A stretch of DNA of 64,000 nucleotides from Amyelois transitella (Eukaryota; Arthropoda; Insecta; Lepidoptera; Pyralidae). The notes beneath the pieces are model-generated. The model ran no database searches. It was not told the DNA's origin and worked only from the letters and a program-made list of their open reading frames with translations. Below, in pieces: positions 32,101 through 41,960 of this stretch. The position numbers were made by a program, and so were the translations under genes. The stretch spans positions 5,571,501 to 5,635,500 of the forward strand of contig NC_083505.1 in assembly GCF_032362555.1 (NCBI RefSeq). The letters are read 5' to 3'. Each line of letters opens with the position of its first letter. The stretch's first letter is position 1.

Positions 32101-34101
32101 GTGGATTAGTCACTCTTTACTTCCCGCGTTGAGTTCGCGCGTCCCGTGTCTCTTGGGTACTGTTGCGCACAAATTGTTTTATCGTATTTGTACGCGACAA
32201 CTTAAAATAATATATCAATTCTCAAACAGTACAAGTCGCCCCTACCCTATGTCCGTCCACGGTTGAATATAACTATGTCAAATTTCATCAAAATTGGTTC
32301 AGCCAGGTCAGGTTAAGTGTGAAAACTAAACATGCATACACACATACACATTTTCGCATTTATAAGTAGGGATTATAAGTATTTATAAGGCACAAAATCC
32401 ATACCAACATTATAAGTATATTATAAGATATGGATATACATAGTTAAATAACCGAGTTAAAACATAGGCTACTTTTTTTTGGAAAATCACGCGGGCGAAT
32501 TTGCGGGACAACAGCTAGTATTAAATAAATAAAAAAAAACATTTCCCTTAGCATTTTTGAGCGCGAATGTACACATGCGCTGTTTGCCCCCACTATTTTT
32601 TCCGAGCGTTCTTTAACCACCACGCGACCTATACTTAATCATACATCAATCTGGTTGGTATGTTACATGCTGTATTAACAAAGTAATCTTTAAAATCAAA
32701 ACTGAGATGATGAATATGCCTAAGAAAGAGATATTTGTACACAACCTCAATTTAGAATGATTTTAACACCCTAATTATATTTTTATAAATAACCACTTAC
32801 CAATACAGTTCTGTATTTCAATTGATTTTTCTGGACTTAACATGATTTGTGAATTGTCATATGGTGATCTGAAATTGACTCCTTCCTCTGTTATCTCAGC
32901 CAATTTCAACAATGATACCATTTGGAAACCACCAGAATCTGTCAAAAGAGCTCTATTCCAGCCCATGAAATTGTGTAGACCACCAACTTTCTGCAGAACC
33001 TCAGTACCAGGTCTATTCCCCAAATGGTATGTGTTGCCCAGTATTATCTCGCAATCTAACTGCTCTAACTGATCTGGTAATAAACCCTTCATTGTTCCCT
33101 TAACAAAATAAACCATAAATTCAAACATAATAATAACAAAACTAATGGCGTTAGGAAGTCACAACCCCATCGCCCCCTGGGTTAACTTCATAGTGCAATC
33201 AGTCTCCCCAGGGCAGCTTATGGCGAGCTGTTGGGGTGCAGTGCCTCTGTTCCTCGCCTCCGGTCTTCCTTTGCCGAAACTGATGAAGAATGGGACCCCT
33301 ACCTCTGGCTTGCCTTAACTGGCCAGTCAGAGTGGAGTCGCGAGCTATATGCTCAAAGTGTAAAATGTCATAATGTCGGGGATGCCTGACTGGATCACCA
33401 CAAATTCATACCCCACAGTCTCACATCTCCACATCCTTAGCCACCTACATTGATATTGCCCCTTTGTTGCCAATCTTGGTGACTGATTTGAGGAGCCCAT
33501 CCAAACGTCAACTCCATAACCCATCAGTCCTTTGCTTATTTTGTAATAGCTCCACCTCTATAACATCAACTTCTCCAAAAGCCCTCTATGTGTTGGATTT
33601 ATATCCCCATGCAAGCCTCTAAAAGTCTGGGGTGTATAGATAGACCCCAAGAGGAGAAACAAAAATAACAATCAAGGGATATCGGGAAAATGTGTACCTA
33701 ATAATTACCCACTTAATGTTGTGACCTACAAGTTACAAGACAGTTTGTAGTGACCTCTTAAAACAGGAACAAAGTAAAAATTGTACGCTATAGTCAAATG
33801 TTAAAAAAAAGGCAAATACATTAACTACTTAAACCAAATACCAATCAGGATTATGGAGAGACCCACTGGTAACAACATATAGGTAGGTGTCACTACATTA
33901 TTCACATTTGATTGTTTTAATGATTAAAAAATCAAAATTATTTTAAAAATGACACGTTTATTTACATACCTGTGTTCCTACAGGCATAAACACCGGTGTT
34001 TTAACTTCATAATGAGGTAATTTCATCAAACCCACTCGAGCTCTTGAAATATTACACTCTGCTTTGATGTTAAAGGTTAATGCAAGAGATTTGCCAACCA
34101 T
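29149..34101 (-). CDS. QTRT1: Queuine tRNA-ribosyltransferase catalytic subunit 1 (TGT)
   Basis: Swaps guanine for queuine at the wobble base of GUN-anticodon tRNAs (Asp, Asn, His, Tyr), working as a heterodimer with QTRT2. Six exons on the minus strand: 33970-34101, 32801-33098, 31571-31814, 30856-31024, 30583-30777 and 29149-29304, giving 397 residues in frame. Catalytic residues are present: D98 in TDSGGFQM and nucleophile D273 in [10 protein letters not shown]. The substrate loop GGLSGGE is intact, and the zinc site is C311, C313 and C316 (CSCTTC) with H341. Length is near human QTRT1 (403). Introns hold a 694-bp inverted-terminal-repeat element (31948-32641), a LINE-like fragment (about 33135-33660) and a perfect hairpin (29621-29672). 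A LINE tail fragment lies 230 bp upstream. Confidence 0.97.
29365..30560. repeat. Transposon-rich intron 5 of QTRT1
   Basis: Begins with TTTACTAGCTGTTGCCCGCG and contains a perfect hairpin (29621-29672). At 30340-30560 it has a repeat with GCGCCATCTATG, TCAATCCCACGGGAACGATA and ACTTACTTTCGCA blocks that is also present at 34765-34940. It ends ATTATAATATTAGTATAGAT. No exon is seen here. Confidence 0.65.
29621..29672. repeat. Perfect 24-bp inverted repeat with 4-base loop
   Basis: The left arm 29621-29644 starts CCGCGGTTTCAGTTGG. The right arm 29649-29672 is its exact reverse complement, and the loop is AACG. Each outer end is a SacII-like CCGCGG. Lies in QTRT1 intron 5. Confidence 0.95.
31230..31425 (+). 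repeat. ATGT-tailed SINE, diverged, in QTRT1 intron
   Basis: GGATGTCGTAAAACGCAACT, AACTTGGGATTTTTGCC, GCTGAATGTGGCCTTTCAGT and CTGTCTACCTGCAAC occur in family order. The copy lies between exons 3 and 4. Confidence 0.75.
31948..32641. mobile_element. Non-autonomous DNA transposon with about 45-bp terminal inverted repeats
   Basis: The left end TGATTAGGTACAGGTCGCG continues with a GGTGGTT block, then AAGAACGCTCGG and a GGGGCA block. The right end read inward is TGATTAAGTATAGGTCGCG with the same blocks and few mismatches. The 694 bp between hold no open frame, a 15-G run at 32051-32065 followed by more G tracts, and a nested degenerate repeat (about 32265-32520). It lies in QTRT1 intron 2, between exons 2 and 3. 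No target duplication was clear. Confidence 0.8.
33135..33660. repeat. Probable retrotransposon fragment in QTRT1 intron 1
   Basis: The base composition is near even, unlike the AT-rich intron around it, and begins with a CATCGCCCCCTGGGTTAAC block. No open frame of useful length was found. A 3' LINE fragment is the best guess, from composition and context only. Confidence 0.4.
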
Positions 34102-34317
34102 TACGATATTTGATTTTATTTACTAATAAAATAGGTAGGTACCTAACACTAGGTATCTTCACTGCCCAGTTTCTGACGTTTCTGAGGTCATTGATTGCAG
34201 TAGGTATATTATATCTATTCGATAGCGCTATTGGTTCAATGACAGTCAAATCATAGATAAAAATATGTAGGTACTGCGTTTCTGAACTCTGGTTCATCAG
34301 TTAAACTCCGTTTATAC

Positions 34318-34625
34318 ATACATACATAAAATCACGCCTCTTTCCCGGAGGGGTAGGCAGAGACTACCTCTTTCCACTTGCCACGATTTCTGCATATTTC
34401 CTTCGCTTCATCCACATTCATAACTCTCTTCATGCAAGCTCGGCGGTTTCGGGTACTTTTGACCTGACCCTTTACCAGGACGTCCTTAATTTGATCAAGA
34501 TACGTTCGTCTAGGTCTTCCCACTCCGAGCTTTCCCTCCACACCCTCCATGTATATCTGCTTAGTCAACCTGTTTTCATTCATCCTCTCCACATGACCGA
34601 ACCATCTCAACATATCCTTTTCTAC
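34318..34625 (-). pseudogene. 3' fragment of a LINE reverse transcriptase ORF
   Basis: The minus strand reads MLRWFGHVERMNENRLTKQI, then GRPRRTYLDQIKDVL and ACMKRVMNVDEAKEICRNR to a stop. This is the C-terminal tail common to endonuclease-reverse transcriptase LINEs of moths. A TATG-type tail follows at 34312-34325. It is 5'-truncated, as is usual for LINE insertions, and lies just upstream of QTRT1. Confidence 0.8.
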
Positions 34626-36740
34626 TAACTCCGTTTATACTTGGTATATAGTAACTAACTAACTATTTGTTGTCGTTTATCGATTCCATAACTTTATTTG
34701 ACGTTTGGATTGTGAAAAAGTGATAAGTTCTTCAATTTGTTATTATATTTAACAAGCTATTACTATTCGCCCGTGGGAATTTAGCGCCACCTACAAAATA
34801 ATATAGGTTTATCGCAAATCCCACGGGAACTATAATTTTTACCGGGATGAAATGTAACTGGTATGTTATGTATCTTCTCCAGATCCTTAATTATATTTTC
34901 AAAAGCCTTTAAATATTTCAAAACTTACTTTCGCATTATACACATTATTACACATATAACGAGTAGTTTTTCGGGAGTCTTATATAGTCACGTCTATATC
35001 CCTTGAAAGAAAGAAAGAAAAGAAAATAACCATGGGAGAGATATGGAGAATGTACCTAGTTCTATTTTAAAGTTACAGAAACTACACGTATCGAATATAT
35101 AAATATATTTTAGTAATTGAGTTTATTAGTATAATAATCTGTACCTAGAAATTATTTTAAAGACCATACGCGAGAGAAGAAAACAAAACCCCAAACAAAC
35201 ATCAAATTTTAAAGTTTTATTGCCGCTTATGACGTTTGTTTTTGGCTTATGTCGGACAAAGCGAAATATTTATTATTAGCAGGTTATTGTGCAAGTGAAA
35301 GGATGTAGTCTCTGCCTACTCTTCCATGACTTTAAAAATGCAGTCACTGATATTTATAACTCACTTTTTCATTTCATGTCTTCTTTAATTAAAATATGTG
35401 CCGTGTGGTTCCCGGCACCAATACAAAAAAGAATAGGACCACTCCATCTCTTTCCCATGGATGTCGTAAAAGGCGACTAAGGGATAGGCATACAAACTTG
35501 GGATTCTTTTTTAGGCGACAGGCTGGCAACCTGTCACTATTTGAATCTCAATTCTATCATTAAGCCAAATAGCTGAACGTGGCCTTTCAGTCTATTCAAG
35601 ACTGTTGGCTCTGTCTACCCCGTAAGGGATATAGACGTGATGATATGTATGTATGTATGTTTAATTAAAATAGTACGTTTAAATTTTAATAGACTTTTTC
35701 TTTTGCTTAGACTATTAATTGAACACATGTTCAATATGTCAATGCGGTTTTTTTTATAGAAAGTGATTCAAGGATGAAGGTTTATAAGTATTTTAAAATG
35801 CATATATTAGAGAACCACTGATAATTTTAAGATTTCTAATATGAAGTCCAAACAGAAGTGATCCAAGGTGGAGTGTTCGACGATTTAACATGTTTAATAT
35901 ATCATTTTTATTTAAAAACGGTGTGATGTGACATCTTTGCAAAATTTTGTTTGTGCTGGAAAATTTTTTTCGTACGCTATCTCTTAGGGATAACCCACAA
36001 TAATCAATTTACTTATATCTTTACTACTTTTTACGAGAAATAATGGCTCATCTCAATAAATCGTCATAGAGAGTCAGCCAGCGTCTGCAATGTAAGCGCA
36101 AAAAATGTGTTTATAGTTGTAGTTGATAGATTCGTTACTTAATTGAATGTGAAGCGCAGTCAGAGTAAGAGAAGAGGGAAATGGATCTAAGATATAATGA
36201 AAGATAAGAATTAATATTTAAGCGTATAGCAACAAACGGGCAAAAACACAATAAATTTGACTCTTGTCAAACTGAAATTTTTAAATTTACTTGTCCGCCG
36301 AATTTATGGCGGGACGAAGGAGTTCCGCGTATGAGTTTTTATACCTACAGTTGTCCATTTGTTACTAACTTATAATTTTATTTACAACTATTAAAATGTG
36401 ATCCCTACACATGTTATTATAAATATAAACCTTCTTCCCGAATCTTTTCTAATTCCACTCTATCTATTAAAAAAATGCCGCATCAAAATCCGTTTTATAG
36501 TTTTAAAAATATAAGCATACATACAGATGCGGGAAGCGGGAAGCGACTTTGCTTTATACTGTGTAGTAGGTAGTGTTTTTTTCATCCTTGGATTTCATCC
36601 ATGGCTCCGTCTCTAGTCTAGTCTATGGCAGCCAATAATGACAATTGTGCCAACGTAAAGAAATAAAAAAAATACCTGATGCCATTTAAGACAGTTGACA
36701 GGCAGCAGTAGCTTGTTTGTAGGCTAGTATTGAAATTGAA
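34626..36740. other. Intergenic region between QTRT1 and the Psc-like gene
   Basis: It holds a repeat shared with 30340-30560 (34765-34940), a truncated SINE piece (34972-35045), a full SINE (35424-35665), and degraded blocks related to the piggyBac host repeat (about 35720-35800 and 36480-36510). No gene is supported. Confidence 0.6.
35424..35665 (+). repeat. ATGT-tailed SINE, best full-length copy
   Basis: Reference copy for this window. In order: AATAGGACCACTCCATCTCT, CCCATGGATGTCGTAAAAGG, GCGACTAAGGGATAGGC, AAACTTGGGATTC, GGCAACCTGTCACTATTTGA, GCTGAACGTGGCCTTTCAGT, GACTGTTGGCTCTGTCTACC, and a tail of ATGT units. At least twelve copies or pieces lie in the window in both orientations. Confidence 0.85.
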
Positions 36741-37341
36741 ACATCTGTTTCTGCGATCGGTCGGTTGTTCGCGCCAAAACCTCATCTATATTTCCCTGTA
36801 TTACTGATTTTTGTTCAGGTGCTAACCAAGTGACTAAGGGATTTTAAGTAACGGTAAGTAAGAACATTAATGCTTATATATTTATTTGCGGTATATATTT
36901 ATGATATGTGATTTATTGTCAGCATAAATTCAGTGTATAGGTTAGTACTTTAGTTAGTTAAGTACGAGTTACCAACTTTCCCACAACAATTATTACGCGG
37001 CAAAATATGATGCTCCCACTTACTGCATGCATTTCGTCGCCCCACCGTTTAATAAACATAAGGGCGAGAGGGATAAAAGAAGTTCAAGAAACCCTATATT
37101 TTGTAGCATTACAATTTGGCATTTAGTTGGACGACATTTTGCTTTGCCTTATGTTTTATCGATTTATACAAATTTCTAAAATTGAAATGGACAATTACAG
37201 CAAAAGTTATAATATAACATCAAATGTTTTAGTGATTTTATGTTGAATGTGAACTGTGATTATAAAGTATCTGCTGTAATAAACAGCGGTGTGCACATTT
37301 GATTTTGTGTGATGTTGTTGGATATGCAGTTTTGACTAAAA
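36740..37341 (+). promoter_or_regulatory. 5' UTR exon and intron of the Psc-like gene (inferred)
   Basis: A good donor (TAACG-GTAAGT) stands at 36853-36854 and a good acceptor (ACAATTACAG) ends at 37200. This implies a non-coding first exon about 36740-36853 and a 0.35 kb intron. The sequence is inference from splice motifs only. Confidence 0.45.
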
Positions 37342-40300
37342 ATGGTTACGTCTAATAAATTGCCTGATAAAAAGGTGGTGAAAATGTCTGATCAAAAAAA
37401 CAATGTAGTGGTTCCACAAAGAACGCTATTAGGTGAAGTCAATGAACATATAACATGCCCCCTGTGTCGCGGATATTACATCGACGCCACTACTATTGTG
37501 GAATGTTTGCACTCTTTTTGTCGCAGTTGTATCATTAAACATTTACAAATCAAGAGTTACTGCCCAGTTTGTGAAATGATGATCAATTCTGCCAAACCAA
37601 ACATTAAATTGGATAAAGCTCTGCAGGATATTGTATATAAATTAGTGCCTGGACTTTTCCAAAGAGAAATGGAAAGAAGACAACAATTTTATTCATCAAG
37701 ACCTGGCCCAGCTGCATCAGCTACACCAGAGCAGAGAGGAGAAGACACTGAAAGAATTATATTTAGTCCGGAGGATGTTATATCATTTTCATTAGAATTT
37801 GCTGATGCCACTGATGCTGACAGTATTTCTAGCAAGTCCTCAGATAGCAATGAACCTCAAAATGTTTCAGCTATAACGAGGCGATATTTACAGTGCCCTG
37901 CAGTTGTTAATATTAGTCACTTGAAGAAATTCCTGAGTATGAAATTTGATATAGATAGTACTCAATTTGCCATTGATATTTTGTACAAAAGGGTACCTTT
38001 GCCTGATTATTATACTTTAATGGATATTGCTTACATTTATAATTGGAAACGTAATGAACCAATGAGATTTTTTTATCAAATTATTGACTATGTTGCTATT
38101 CGTAACAGATTGTTTGACATAAATCGTAAAGAAACCCATTTTGGGGAAAGAAAATTAAGCCCAACATCTACTGAAGATACTAATATGAGCAGTCCAGCAC
38201 CTAATTTGCAAGATCATAGTTCAGAAGCTTCATCTGGCACAGACAGCCCTATGCCAGATGATAATAACTTAAAACAAGTAAGTGATTTCTCAAAGAAAGA
38301 CACAGACAAATATCAACAACAAACAGATACACTTGAAAAAAATAGTACAGCCATGGCAAAGAAAAATGATGATGATGAAGAAAAATCTCAATTCCTTAAT
38401 TCTTTTGAACTTACAGCAAAGAACAGTGCTAATCTGAAATCACCTGTGAAACAAAATTCTAATGATGATTCAAGTAGTAGTAATGTTGTTTTGCCATCAA
38501 ACTGTCATTCACCTAAAGTGGAAGAATCTTTTAAGAGAAAAATTCAAACACCTCCAAATTCACCAGAAATAAAAAAATTAAAATTAGAAATTGAAAAATC
38601 TAGAATACCTACATCTAGCAGTATGCCTCCGAATCTCTCAAATCAATCAAGCAATAAATCAACAGATACTTCAATGAAACCTAAAAATGAGAGTGTACCC
38701 AAGAACAGTGGAACTCTTCAAACTACAGGTCCTTTACATCAAGTTAGTACCAAAGAGGAGAAAAAAGATAACATGAGAGAATCCTTTTCAAGTAATAAAC
38801 AATCAACTGATACATCTAACATGAAGAGAGTTGCCCCAGGACCTAACAATGTTTCTTCACCTAAACGCAAACCAATTGAAACAGCACTCATGACACCTCC
38901 ATTACAAGCCCCTAAAACAGTATCTCCACTTAAAATTCAAGTACCTAGATCTGAGGGTCAACAAATAAGTAAAAAGGTAGCTGATGTACCTACAATTAAA
39001 AAAATGCCAGACCTTAAACCTAGCAATATGGGACAGTCTTACTCAAGCAAGCCTAAAGTAAGAATGGATTTGTTAGCAAACAATAGTGATATAGATAGAA
39101 GTAAAATAATTCCACAAGTCAAATCACCAATGGGACCATCAGGTGCTGTACCGGGTTCTGGTGATCCCTTGAAATCTCTTTTTGATTCTTGCAAAATAAA
39201 CATACCATCGTCCCTTTCAATTACTTTAACTGATCAAAAGTTGGAAGCCCGAAACACTAATGAGGTGGTACCTATTGACCCTAAAAAGAATGTTTTAAAC
39301 AAAAATTTTGTTAGAGCTGTTAGTCCTTCGGCACACAAAGTTCCAAGTCCCCCAGTTCATAATTATATTCAAATATTGAAATTGCCTGATGGTGACCCAA
39401 AAAAAGTCACTAAACCTGAGGGAAGTTCAGACCTAAAAGTGAATCCTAATAAAACTGAAACGAACCAATCTAAACCTGGAAAAACATCAGAAGTATCTGC
39501 AAAGGGACCAATTCCAAATCTTAAACCCATTGCTGATGCCAAATTATCAAAACAAGGTGGTAATTTTTCATCACCTATCACTTTTCAGCAAACATTTGAA
39601 CAGCAGCTACAATCTCTTCAAACAGATAAAAAAGCTAAGCCTCCAAAAAATAAGCCACAATTACCAAAATTAGTTCCTGCTACACCTAAGGCTCTTAGTG
39701 CAGCTAATAAATCAACCAATTCTAATAACAAGCCAAATCCAGGTGGAGTTGCAGGAGTGGAGTCAAAAACTGGTTCAGCTTTAGACTTGTCAACAACACA
39801 TAACATACCTAGTACATTAAGTCAACAACCTTTTGATAAAGCATTTGAAACTATGCAGTCAATAGCAAATTTGGCTAAAAAACAAAATTTGCAATCAAAA
39901 GGTTTACCCTTGCCTCAAAGTAATGTGTTCTCCCCCATTTCTAATAGACCTATAAATCCAAGTGCAAGTCCATTAAGAATACCATCTGCCACAAACTTAA
40001 ATCAAATTAAATCTGACAAAGCCCTAACTTCTTCACTTATAAATAACACTCCTACAAGGCAGGATGTTACCAGTAAGAATAATGCAATGAAATCCATAAA
40101 TAATGTTAATTCCTCTGTAGCTTCACCAGGTTATGGAGGTTCCTCTCATAGTTCGCCTAGCACGCAACCATCGCCTAGGCAAACTCGATCCCCTAGTTCT
40201 TCTCCGAAGTTGGTTATTGCTGAAGAGAAACAAGTAACAAATTCTTTACCTGATCAACAAACAGTATCCCAATCTAACCAAGTGTTAAACACTCAAATGC

Positions 40301-40587
40301 CAATAATCAATATTCCAAAAAATGAATCCCCTAAAGCTTCACCAGGACCGTCAAAATCAGGATTGAAACCTGTGAAACCCTTGACTCCTGTTGGCAAAAT
40401 ACCATCAGTCAAACTTCCTCAGACTCCAAATATGAAACAGAGTTCTATGTTGAATAATTCTGAATATCATGCATTACTAAGGCGCCAGTTTGAAATGAAT
40501 TGGCTCAAAGTTCAAAGGCAGTATGACATGTACAAAAATACCTTGACACCTCCATCTCAAGGCGATTTCAATAAAGATAAACAGTAG
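37342..40587 (+). CDS. Psc: Posterior sex combs-type Polycomb RING protein (PCGF family)
   Basis: Component of Polycomb repressive complex 1, which compacts chromatin and, with RING1, ubiquitylates H2A. One uninterrupted exon of 1081 codons. The RING finger (C3HC4) is C39, C42, C55, H57, C60, C63, C74 and C77, within TCPLCRGYYIDATTIVECLH. It is followed by the KLVPGLFQREMERRQQFY helix typical of BMI1, MEL18 and Psc. A RAWUL (ubiquitin-like) domain spans about residues 178-250 (VNISHLKKFLSMKFD ... LMDIAYIYNW). The other 830 residues are a long basic Ser/Pro/Lys/Asn-rich tail, as in insect Psc and Su(z)2, where that region carries compaction activity. A second ATG at 37384 (MSDQKNN) is also a plausible start. 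The fly pair Psc and Su(z)2 cannot be told apart here. Confidence 0.92.
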   Translation: MVTSNKLPDKKVVKMSDQKNNVVVPQRTLLGEVNEHITCPLCRGYYIDATTIVECLHSFCRSCIIKHLQIKSYCPVCEMMINSAKPNIKLDKALQDIVYKLVPGLFQREMERRQQFYSSRPGPAASATPEQRGEDTERIIFSPEDVISFSLEFADATDADSISSKSSDSNEPQNVSAITRRYLQCPAVVNISHLKKFLSMKFDIDSTQFAIDILYKRVPLPDYYTLMDIAYIYNWKRNEPMRFFYQIIDYVAIRNRLFDINRKETHFGERKLSPTSTEDTNMSSPAPNLQDHSSEASSGTDSPMPDDNNLKQVSDFSKKDTDKYQQQTDTLEKNSTAMAKKNDDDEEKSQFLNSFELTAKNSANLKSPVKQNSNDDSSSSNVVLPSNCHSPKVEESFKRKIQTPPNSPEIKKLKLEIEKSRIPTSSSMPPNLSNQSSNKSTDTSMKPKNESVPKNSGTLQTTGPLHQVSTKEEKKDNMRESFSSNKQSTDTSNMKRVAPGPNNVSSPKRKPIETALMTPPLQAPKTVSPLKIQVPRSEGQQISKKVADVPTIKKMPDLKPSNMGQSYSSKPKVRMDLLANNSDIDRSKIIPQVKSPMGPSGAVPGSGDPLKSLFDSCKINIPSSLSITLTDQKLEARNTNEVVPIDPKKNVLNKNFVRAVSPSAHKVPSPPVHNYIQILKLPDGDPKKVTKPEGSSDLKVNPNKTETNQSKPGKTSEVSAKGPIPNLKPIADAKLSKQGGNFSSPITFQQTFEQQLQSLQTDKKAKPPKNKPQLPKLVPATPKALSAANKSTNSNNKPNPGGVAGVESKTGSALDLSTTHNIPSTLSQQPFDKAFETMQSIANLAKKQNLQSKGLPLPQSNVFSPISNRPINPSASPLRIPSATNLNQIKSDKALTSSLINNTPTRQDVTSKNNAMKSINNVNSSVASPGYGGSSHSSPSTQPSPRQTRSPSSSPKLVIAEEKQVTNSLPDQQTVSQSNQVLNTQMPIINIPKNESPKASPGPSKSGLKPVKPLTPVGKIPSVKLPQTPNMKQSSMLNNSEYHALLRRQFEMNWLKVQRQYDMYKNTLTPPSQGDFNKDKQ

Positions 40588-41960
40588 CATCAACTTATCA
40601 AGGTAGGATAATTATTTTGTACAAAAATCACACAGCTTTTGTCATTCACCTGAATTTATCTTATTTAGAAAGCAACAGCAGTTAACTATTGTTAACATTT
40701 GGTATTATATTTTTAACTACTAATTAACCTCGTACATCGGAAACAGGAAAAAAAGGCGTTGCAAATGTTAGTGCACAGACAGTTTATTCATCTGAAGTTA
40801 AATTACCTGAATAATATATTCTCGAATTTGAAGTTTTCTGTTGAAGAATGCAGATAAAAAAACGAAATTGTATTTATTTTGTTTTTAAATCACGTTGTGT
40901 TATATTGTTTTACAATTAATGCATGTACATAATATAATGAGTATTTTTGTATCAATTTTGTTTAACAATGTTGTCAATGTAAGGAATAATTAGGTTAGTC
41001 TTGTGATATATTGGTATGATGGATTTTCATTTTATTGATAGCGTTGCATGTGTTGTAGCACGATTGTCAGAAGTCGGAAGATTTAGCCAACCATATTAAT
41101 AAATACAAAACGTAATATTGTTTAAGTATCGGGGACGGTAGCCCATGCAGTGAAAAATTTTAAGGATAAAAATCCTAATTGATATGGTAGGTTTATTTAG
41201 TTTACACCTTGTAACCATGATTGTGATTAAGTTTGATTTTCACACGCAATTATCATATTATCATTTCATGTTATCAAAGTTATAAATATTTTATTTAAAT
41301 ATATATCATAGTAAAAAGTAGTAGAAGTAAGTAAAAAGTTTTCTGGAAAATATGAAAGTCTATGTCAAAAAGCCGGTAATTTGTAGCCGCCATAGCGCCC
41401 CTTCATTATCCACCCAGTGCAGAGCTGGGAACATGGATATATCAACAAACTGTAATTTTCGTCGATCTATACAATATTTAATTGGACACATTCACATCTT
41501 GTTATGGCCAGCCAAATCGCGAAGTGGCGCCGTCTCTCGATGAGTTTGGGCATATCACGATCTGTCCAATACAACGATCGGGCTACGACATATGTATCCA
41601 TCGACTCTACATATGATTTTCTTTTTAATATTCTTATGATTATTTCTCTGTTTTATGACGTTTTCATTTTCAATGTTTAGTCCTTGTGTCTTAGATCATG
41701 TGAAAAATTTATCTCTCAACATATTAAATAAGTTTTAACAACCTTTGGTGTTTTTTTTATATTCATATATGGCTGAACCATAGGATTGTATTCCGATTAG
41801 TTATTAGTTCCATATTCTATGGGCCTAATAACTATTTCTATGGGCTGAACTTAACCCATATTAAATAATTACCATGGTATGTATTATTTTAAAACTGGTG
41901 TTTATTTCTTTAAATAACCATGGAAGACTTTAAAAATAGCTATTTAAAACTTGATTGCAG
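40588..41960. other. Psc-like 3' UTR and intergenic DNA
   Basis: AT-rich, with AATAAA at about 41098. No gene or strong repeat was recognised. CDC6 may have a non-coding exon here, since an acceptor-like TTGATTGCAG directly precedes its start codon. Confidence 0.5.
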
